DNA of 64,000 nt, from positions 17,281,501 through 17,345,500 of the forward strand of contig NC_077247.1 of the NCBI RefSeq assembly GCF_947179165.1. The letters run 5' to 3'. The position numbers and the translations under genes are program-made. Source of the DNA: Solanum dulcamara. Its lineage: Eukaryota > Streptophyta > Magnoliopsida > Solanales > Solanaceae. Positions 56,211 to 64,000 of the stretch are shown piece after piece; position 1 is the first letter of the stretch, and each line of letters starts with the position of its first letter. The notes under the pieces were generated by a model. The model did no database searches and had not been told where the DNA came from. It saw only the letters and a list, made by a program, of their open reading frames with translations.

Positions 56211-56894
56211 ATTTCTTCTTTATCTCCTATGCAAGCTTTTGATATTCGTAAAGATGATAAAACTATTAATTTTACTGCTTTCTCCAAATTATTTGAAAAT
56301 AAAAATAATGTATTAAATTGTGAACATGTTAATCTGATTCTTAAACAACAGAATTATGCTAATAATTTGAGTGTTTTGGGTGAACATATTATGTCCTTGC
56401 ATAAAAATATAGATAATTCTTTAAAACAGACTAAATCTTTACATGAAAAAATTGAGTCTTTTATAAAAATAAGGAAAAGGTTGAACAAAAAATTATTAAA
56501 AATACTTTACAATCAACTCCTGAAATACAGAATTTTAAAACTGAGTCTTCTGGTGATATTGAACAACTGTTGCGTGACAAATTAAAAAAATTAGATTTAT
56601 CTTCTCATGTTACTAATTTAGATTTGCAACTCTAACCTATTTTATCTGCAAAAGAAGAAAATTTTATTAGCCAAAAGGCAAGACATGATTTTTCTGTAAA
56701 AAAAATTAATACTAAATGGGCTGATAAGCCAATTCAGCGTATGTATTATTATAACAAGCCTACTCCTATTGATATTTTAAATGAAGAACGTGGTCAAACT
56801 TTTAATAATAGTTATAATAGTCGAGAAATTTATAAATGGAATATTGATGGTTTTAATGATAAATAGATTTTTACTATTGTGCATAGAATTTTGA
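56211..56894 (+). pseudogene. EPRV region, copy 2 (right of solo LTR)
   Basis: It continues MQAFDIRKDDKTINFTAFSK, LNCEHVNLILKQQNYANNLS and a coiled-coil-like segment (open 56229-56585). After a one-base shift near 56465, text runs to ADKPIQRMYYYNKPTPIDIL, EERGQTFNNSYN and REIYKWNIDGFND, the start of the coat protein as in lineage 1 at 28200. It ends at HRILM where the LTR of element C begins at 56895. Stops near 56634 and 56864 are present. Confidence 0.75.
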
Positions 56895-59217
56895 TGTAAC
56901 ATTCCCTAAAAACGTTGTATATGATGTTTCAATTTTCGGCTAAACATGATACAACCTTTGTATTTTGAGCATAACTTTTCATAGGAATATCCAAATTGAG
57001 TGATTCAAATTTCTACGTAACCACAAGATCATTACCTACAACTTTTATGAAGGCCATATTTTAATATTCAGAGGTTAAGTAGGTCAAATAAATTAATTTT
57101 TGTAAGGTAGGATGCTGTGACGGAAATGAGTGTTTATAGAAGAAAAATCATATCTCACTGTAGGTTTATTCAAATTGGTTGATTATTGAACGATATGAAA
57201 CTAGACTTCCATATCTATAATTCTTATGAAGACACCAAATCCTAATAAGGAATTTATCTTATTCAAACGTAGCTCCCAAAAAGAATATTCTGTCAAAGAT
57301 AACTCATTTCACCTACCATAGAAAGATCTAGATACATTTGACATCACTCATGACATAAATTGTCCTCCATTTAACATCATCCATGACATCAATATATTCC
57401 ACTAAATTTTCAGATTTTTTTATATAATTATTTTATTTATTGTTAGGTCCCTCTTTCCCACCTATAAATACCCACCTTATTTCCTCATTTTATTCATCAA
57501 GCTTTCTCAAGCAAATCTTCTCTCTATACACTTCTTTACACATTCTCAAATATAATTTTAGTTCTTAGTAGTGAAGAAATACTATTCCGATGATTCATAT
57601 ATTCCGGGTAGTACACAAAACGTTCCGGCAAGGAGAGAAGCTAGGACTCAAGAGTGTTCATTAAGTCTTCCGGTACCAACTAAAGCTTCGGTTTCCAGGT
57701 ATGTAAGGTTTCAATGAGAGTATTCTTTCCACTCTCATGTTTAAATTATTCTGATTATATGATAAATTATGTTTATTTTCTTTAAGCTTTACTCTAAGTT
57801 ATGTGGGTGTTTATCCATGGGTTCTTCCACCCATGTAGTCCAAAAACTCTTTCAATTAAATATCTTGATTTCAAGTAATATTTTCTTATGTTAATTCGTA
57901 ATTTTACTTAATAGTATGAATCATGGTTAAACTAATGATTATTGCTCTATTTTGATGCAACATAATTTCATATGTATGAATTGATGGTTTACAAGTAATT
58001 CTTTTATTTATCTATTTAAAGGTTCTTGAAATTCATGGTGGGTTGTTTAAAGCATTATTTTTAATTAATGGATTTCAAAGTATTTATGTATATTTATTTA
58101 CATACATATTTGCAAGTTGAAGTGATTTGAACCCACCTAGTTTTACTATGTTTTTAATAAAGTTTGACTTGAAAGTTTTGACTCCAAATAAATGTTTATG
58201 AAAGCAATATCTATGATCAAAAAGGGAGTCTTATGAAATGAAAGAATGATGAAATGATATATGGATTCTTTATGCAATAAGGACAATTCTTGCATATTTG
58301 AATTATCAAATGTTTTAATGAGCTATTCTACCGAATATGATGTTTGAATTCTCAAGTTATATGCTATGAATATTTTAAAGTATTAAACTATTCCGTGGGA
58401 TTGTCTTAGCACCGAATGAGGCATTGAGGTGGGATTCGGTAAAGGAATCCTAGTAGCAACCCCTTGTCTCATTAACTATGTGCCAACATAGGAGCCCTTG
58501 TAGGCCTAGGCTAATGGATCCATAAATAGCCCTTAAAGTTAAAGTTAAAGAAGTGAATGAAGTTGACGGAGTTCTACCATGCAAGTAGTCTCCCCGGCCA
58601 ACGTAGGGGGTTATGTTGGATTCCATGTAATAGCTCGCATGGTCTTAAATGTCGGTTATGGTTAATTTCCCACAAAATGAATGCTTTAAAGGATATCTAT
58701 ATGATTTATTATGAATACATTAAATTATGTTCCATATTACATAAATGTTTTAATGTTTCTTTAATGTTCATACATCCTTACATACTTAGTACATTCAAAG
58801 TACTAACGCATACTCTTTTGCCTACATGATATCACCATGTAGGGATCGGTGCTCCTTCTCGTTCTCCTCCACGTGGCTAGTTGATATTCCATTAGAGACT
58901 ACTTTTGGTGAGTTCCCATGTTCCGGGAACAATACTCCTTTATCTTTCTAGTTTATGATATGTTAAGATATTTTACTATGACATTTCTTCTATTATGATT
59001 GAGGGTGATCTAGGGACTTGTCTTAGCCCCGTTAAATCTAATAGTTAGAGGTATTGTTGGAAATATATAAGTTGAAGATTTACTATTATGATTTCCGCTT
59101 GTTTATTTATCATCATTACCTATGAAAGGCTAAAAGAATGCTAAGAGGCTTGATTGAGGTACTTTCGGGGTCCTCATTCACCATGTCATGTCTAGGCCCT
59201 AGGCTTGGGTCGTGACA
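56895..59217 (+). mobile_element. 5' LTR of element C (2323 bp)
   Basis: It begins TGTAACATTCC after TTTGA and ends GGGTCGTGACA, five bases before a primer site. The first ~800 bases (U3 and TATA block) match the U3 of the B family in reverse. The remainder (from about 57,790) matches the LTRs of A and the split LTR at 31090. The partner LTR lies beyond the window, so neither age nor target duplication can be measured. Confidence 0.9.
57463..57470 (+). promoter_or_regulatory. TATA box in the element C LTR
   Basis: TATAAATA within CCCACCTATAAATACCCACC, a block shared with the element B LTR. Transcription would start roughly 30 bases downstream, near the ATTTTATTCATCAAGC stretch. Confidence 0.7.
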
Positions 59218-59221
59218 AACT

Positions 59222-59233
59222 TGGTATCAGAGC
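59222..59233 (+). other. Primer-binding site of element C
   Basis: TGGTATCAGAGC, complementary to initiator Met tRNA, four bases after the LTR end. It is followed by a leader of about 200 bases up to the ATG at 59433. Confidence 0.93.
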
Positions 59234-59432
59234 TCGAGGTTTTGAATGATCCTTGAAAGTCCAACATGCCACGTTGAATAGGTTCTTGTTCATGGTTGTG
59301 AAGTGCGCCACAATTATGAATAAGAGACTATGAGGCGTTTAGGAAAATTTTCACTTCTTTCAAATTCATGTCGTTCCTTAGAGTGTCCTAAGCTTTCCTT
59401 TAACTAACGACCTATTTTGTGTTCTCTAGATA

Positions 59433-62400
59433 ATGACTTGTGGAAGACCACCTCGAAGAGCAAGGGTTGACGATGAGGACCAAACTCCTCCAATTCCTTA
59501 TGCCCAACATCATGAGGATGGGGTAACCCATGCCGAGTTTCGTAGTGTTATTACTTTGTTAGCTCAAGTCGTAGCTAACCAAGGGAATCTAGGTGTTCCT
59601 CCTCCCCAAATGCAAAATCCAGCCTCTAGAATTCGGGATTTCCAAAGGATGAATCCACCCGAGTTCGATGGTTCCAAACTAGATGAGGACCCTATGGAGT
59701 TCATTAATGAGGTATACCAGATTGTGGCTATTATGGGCGTGCCACCAAATGAGAAGGCCGAGCTAGTGGCCTATCAACTCAAAGGTGTAGCTCGAGTGTG
59801 GTACGAACAATGGGTTGTTGAGAGGGATGAAGAAATAGGATCGATAGGATGGGAAGAGTTCAAAGGTGCCTTCCTAGACCGCTTCTTCCCATTAGAGCTA
59901 AGGGAGGCCAAAATCCAAGAGTTCATCAACCTCCGCCAAGGGAGTATGAGCATGAGGGAGTATGCTCTCAAATTCACTAAGTTGTCAAAGTATGCTCCTT
60001 TTATGGTCTCCGACCCAAGAGCTAGGATGAGCAAGTTTATTTTCGGTGTCTCAAGCTTGGTGTCCAAGGAGTGCAAAACGGCCATGTTGGTCAAGGAGAT
60101 GGACATCTCTCGGTTAATGACTTACGCAGAACAAATTGAAGAAGAGAAGCTTAGAGAGAGATCAAGGGGGTTCAAAAAGGCTAGAATGGATGGTGGAGGG
60201 TTTAACCCTCAAAAGTCCGATCATGGTAACAATGGCAAAGGCCAAGGTGGGCAACGATTTGTGGGACAAGGTTCCACCAATACTCCTCCTCCAAAGTTCA
60301 ACAACGACAAGAGTGGTAAACCAATGATTCCAAGAGAGAATGTTGCTACTCAAACTTTCCCCACTTGCAAGAAGTGTGGAAGGAATCACAAAGGGGAATG
60401 CTTAGCCGGCTCCAATGCATGCTTTAAGTGTGGCAAGCTGGGCCACCATGCTAAGGATTGTAGAGATGGTGGTGGTAGGACTCAAGGACAAATTGCTCAT
60501 GGTCAACAAGTCCAAGGAGGTGTCCAACGCACCAACCGCTTTTACGCCTTGCATGAGAGACAAGAGGTTGAAGATGCACCCAATGTCATTACCGGTATGT
60601 TAAAGGTCTTTTCTTTGGATGTGTATGCACTATTAGATCCGGGTGCAAATTTATCTTTTGTTACTCCATTCCTTGCTAATAGATTTGATGTTTTACCTGA
60701 AATGTTATTAGAGCCTTATTTGGTGTCTACCCCTGTTGGTGAGTCATTTATTGCTAGAAAGGTCTATAGGGGTTGCCTTGTGTCTATCTTGCATAAAGTT
60801 ATTCCTTGTGATCTTATTGAGCTTGATATGATAGATTTCGATGTCATTCTTGGGATGGATTGGTTACATGCATCTTATGCTTCCATAGATTGTAGGAATC
60901 GTCGAGTCAAGTTCCAATTTCCAAATGAGCCTATTATTGAATGGCAGGGTCGTGATTTGGTGGTTAAGGGTCAGTTTATTTCTTATCTTAAGGCTCGCAA
61001 AATGATTTCTAAGGGATGTATTTACCATATTGTGAGGGTTAGGGATGTCAACTCCAAAAGTCCTTCTCTTGAGTCAGTTCCTATAGTCAATGATTTCCCC
61101 GATGTCTTTCCTGATGACCTTCCCGGTGTCCCTCCCGAAAGGGAAGTTGATTTTGGTATTGATCTCCTCCTTGATACCCAACCTATCTCTATTCCTCCTT
61201 ACCGCATGGCCCCAACAGAATTGAAAGAGCTGAAGGAACAATTAAAGGACTTGTTAGAGAAGGGGTTTATAAGACCAAGTATTTCGCCATGGGGTGCTCC
61301 CGTTCTATTTGTAAGAAAGAAGGATGGGTCACTTCGAATGTGCATAGACTACCAATAATTAAATAAGATGACCATTAAGAACAAGTACCCACTCCCTAGA
61401 ATAGATGACTTGTTTGATCAATTACAAGGGGCAAGTCACTTCTCCAAGATCGACCTTCGGTCCGGCTACCACCAACTATGGGTAAGGGAGTGTGACATTC
61501 CCAAAACAGCCTTCCGAACAAGGTATGGTCACTATGAGTTTGTGGTGATGAGTTTTGGGTTGACTAATGCACTAGCGGTATTTATGGACTTGATGAATAG
61601 GGTGTTCAAACCTTACCTTGATACCTTTGTAGTAGTCTTCATTGATGATATTTTAATTTACTCTCGGGGTGAGGAAGAACATAAAAATCACTTGAGAGTT
61701 GTGCTTCAAACATTGAGGGATAAACAATTATTTGCAAAATTTAGTAAGTGTGAATTTTGGTTAAAGGAAGTAGCATTTCTTGGTCACGTAGTGTCCGGTG
61801 ATGGAATCAAGGTTGATCCTAAGAAAATAGAGTGAGTCAAAAATTGGCCTAGACCATTATCTCCTTCAGACATTAGGAGCTTCTTAGGTCTAGCCGGGTA
61901 CTATAGACGGTTCGTCAAAGGCTTTTCTTCCATCTCATCTCCTATGACAAAATTGACCCAAAAGAAATCCAAATTCATATGGACAGATGAGTGTGAGAAG
62001 AGTTTCCGGACCTTAAAAGATCGACTTACCTCTGCTCCTATTTTGACTCTCCTAGAAGGATTAGAAGGGTTTGTAGTTTATTGTGATGCTTCAAAGATTG
62101 GTTTAGGTTGTGTCTTAATGCAAAAAGGCAAGGTAATATCCTATGCTTCTAGGCAATTAAAGGTGCATGAGCGCAACTACCCTACCTATGACCTTGAATT
62201 GGCGGCCGTTGTTTTTGCTCTGAAGATTTGGAGGCATTACCTCTATAAGGTGCATGTGGATGTGTATACTGATCATAAGAGTCTTCAATATGTGTTCTCC
62301 CAAACGGACCTTAATCTAAGGCAAAAGAGGTGGCTAGAACTCCTTAAGGACTATGACATGAGTGTGCACTATCATCCGGGTAAAGCCAATGTGGTTGCTG

Positions 62401-63995
62401 GTGCACTTAGTAGAATGTCTATGGGGAGTGTGGCCCATGTAGATGAAAGGAAGAGGGAGTTGGTGAAAGATGTTCACCGATTGGCTAGATTAGGGGTGAA
62501 GTTGGGTAGTACTAATGATGGGGGTATGGTTGTTCAAAATAGTTCTGAATCCTCTTTGGTGGTGGATGTTAAATCAAAGCAAGATCTTGATCCAAAGTTT
62601 ATCGAGTTAAAGAAGTTGGTAAAGGAAAAGAAGATAGAAGTCTTTTCCCAAGGGGGAGATGGGGTTCTATACTACCAAGGTCGGATATGTGTTTCAGATG
62701 TTGATGGCCTAAGGAGTTTGATCTTGATGGAGGCTCATAATTCTAGATACTCCATTCATCCCGATTCAACAAAAATGTACCGAGACTTAAAGGAGTTGTA
62801 TTGGTGGGGTGGCATGAAGAAGGACATAGCAAGGTTTGTGTCCGAATGTACAAATTGCCAACAAGTGAAGGCCGAACATCAAAGACCGGGTGGCCTAGCC
62901 CAAGACATTGAAATCCCAACTTGGAAGTGGGAAGATGTGAATATGGATTTTGTAGTGGGTTTTCCTCATACCCGGAAACGTCATGACTCGATTTGGGTAA
63001 TTGTTGATAGAATGACTAAATCAACTCACTTTCTACCGGTTAAAACTTCCTATAGTGCCGAAGACTATGCCAAGTTGTATATTCGGGAGTTGGTGAGGTT
63101 GCATGGTGTGCCATTATCCATTATTTCAGATCGTGGTACCCAATTCACTTCTCACTTCTTGAGATCATTTCAAAAAGGCCTCGGTACTAAGATAAAGTTG
63201 AGCACAGCATTCCATCCTCAAATGGATGGGCAAGCCGAAAGGATGATTCAAACACTAGAGGATATGTTAAGGGCTTGTGTGTTGGAGTTTAAAGGAAATT
63301 GGGATGATCATCTACCTCTCATCGAGTTTGCCTATAATAATAGTTACCACTCAAGTATTGAGATGGCGCCATTTGAGGCTTTGTATGGGAGACGATGTAG
63401 ATCACCGGTTGGTTGGTTCGAAGTAGGTGAGATGACCTTGTTGGGCCCCGATTTGGTACTTGATGCTTTAGAGAAGGTGAAGATCATTAGAGAAAGGTTG
63501 AAGACGGCTCAAAGTCGTCAAAAGTCCTATTCTGACACTAGAAGAAGGGATCTTGAGTTTAATGTGGATGATTGGGTGTATCTGAAGGTTTCACCCATGA
63601 AAGGTGTGGTTCGATTTGGTAAGAAAGGGAAATTGAGCCCTAGGTATGTAGGGCCTTATAGAATCGTGAGACGTGTTGTTAAGGTTGCATATGAGTTGGA
63701 ATTACCATTGGAAATGACCATGGTTCATCCGGTGTTTCACGTGTCTATGTTGAAAAAAAGTGTGGGTGATCCTAGTTTCATTGTACCTATGGGAGTAGTG
63801 AATATTGAAGAAAACTTGACCTATGAAGAAGTTCCTGTGGAAATTTTGGATCGGCAAGTTAAGAGATTGAAGAACAAAGAAGTTGCATCTGTTAAAGTTC
63901 TTTGGAGGAATCAACAAATAGAAAGTGCAACATGGGAAGCAGAAGCGGATATGATTAAGAGATACCCTCATATTTTCCCTTCTACCCAAACCTAA
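59433..63995 (+). pseudogene. gag-pol: Element C Gag-Pol polyprotein, single frame with two stops
   Basis: One frame of 1521 codons including two premature stops. Gag core lies at residues ~70-240 ([29 protein letters not shown]), zinc knuckles near 311-342 ([26 protein letters not shown]), protease near 400-470 ([19 protein letters not shown]), and RT from ~580 with FIDDILIYS at 61638-61664. RNase H is at ~875-960 ([23 protein letters not shown]), the integrase finger at ~1100-1145 (CTNCQQV), then the core with DFVVGF, SDRGTQFTSHF and [15 protein letters not shown]. The chromodomain-like tail is LTYEEVPVEILDRQVKRL. TAA at 61356-61358 replaces Gln in the DYRQLNK motif and TGA at 61833-61835 replaces Ala in KIEAVKNW. 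The RNase H motif VADALSR reads VAGALSR, losing a conserved Asp. Otherwise it is nearly complete; closest to element A. Confidence 0.92.
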
Positions 63996-64000
63996 GGTAT

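Overview
The window is repeat-dense plant nuclear DNA. It is almost certainly from a dicot and most likely from Solanaceae, judging from the style of the long-LTR Ty3/gypsy chromoviruses and of the endogenous pararetrovirus sequences. No intact host gene was found. The only stretch of more than 1 kb that is not recognisably transposon or virus is about 8.6-11.8 kb. It is AT-rich and has no convincing coding sequence.

Layout. 1-8.6 kb: decayed plus-strand gypsy element 1 (gag, protease, RT, RNase H, integrase, chromodomain-like tail). It is joined to LTR material of a relative and then to a second copy of the tail and a 3' LTR. 11.8-18.9 kb: decayed plus-strand element 2 with both LTRs. 18.9-23.2 kb: a 3.6 kb LTR, primer-binding site and gag start of element D, inserted in the 3' LTR of element 2. 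23.2-28.1 kb: 3' half of minus-strand element A, inserted in the gag of D. 28.1-31.1 kb: plus-strand endogenous pararetrovirus (EPRV; Caulimoviridae-like) with coat protein, zinc knuckle, protease and RT remains. 31.1-42.3 kb: an older LTR split by element B (32751-42140, minus strand), a complete element with 2152-bp LTRs at both ends and a TTAGT target duplication. 42.3-44.3 kb: minus-strand EPRV of a second lineage. 44.35-47.07 kb: plus-strand element E. 47.07-56.9 kb: scrambled and tandem EPRV fragments, namely an inverted repeat of a transactivator-position ORF, a recognisable viral promoter/poly(A)/primer-site region, and two movement-protein copies. A solo LTR of the B family (53643-56210) sits inside them. 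56.9-64 kb: plus-strand element C (LTR, primer site, full gag-pol with two in-frame stops); its 3' LTR lies outside the window.

The history is layered. The viral sequences and elements 1 and 2 are old, A and D are intermediate, and B and C are the youngest. The intended products are retroelement Gag-Pol polyproteins that would form particles and reverse-transcribe and integrate their own RNA, and pararetroviral movement/coat/RT proteins. Every coding region seen carries at least one stop or frameshift, so none looks autonomous as written. I found no new enzymatic or defence system. The most interesting structures are the rearranged two-lineage EPRV cluster with an inverted repeat beside an intact-looking viral promoter, the chimeric LTRs (a U3 swap in C and a near-identical patch in the solo LTR), and the CpG-rich palindrome arrays shared by several LTR families. 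All homology calls are from reading motifs; no database search was run.
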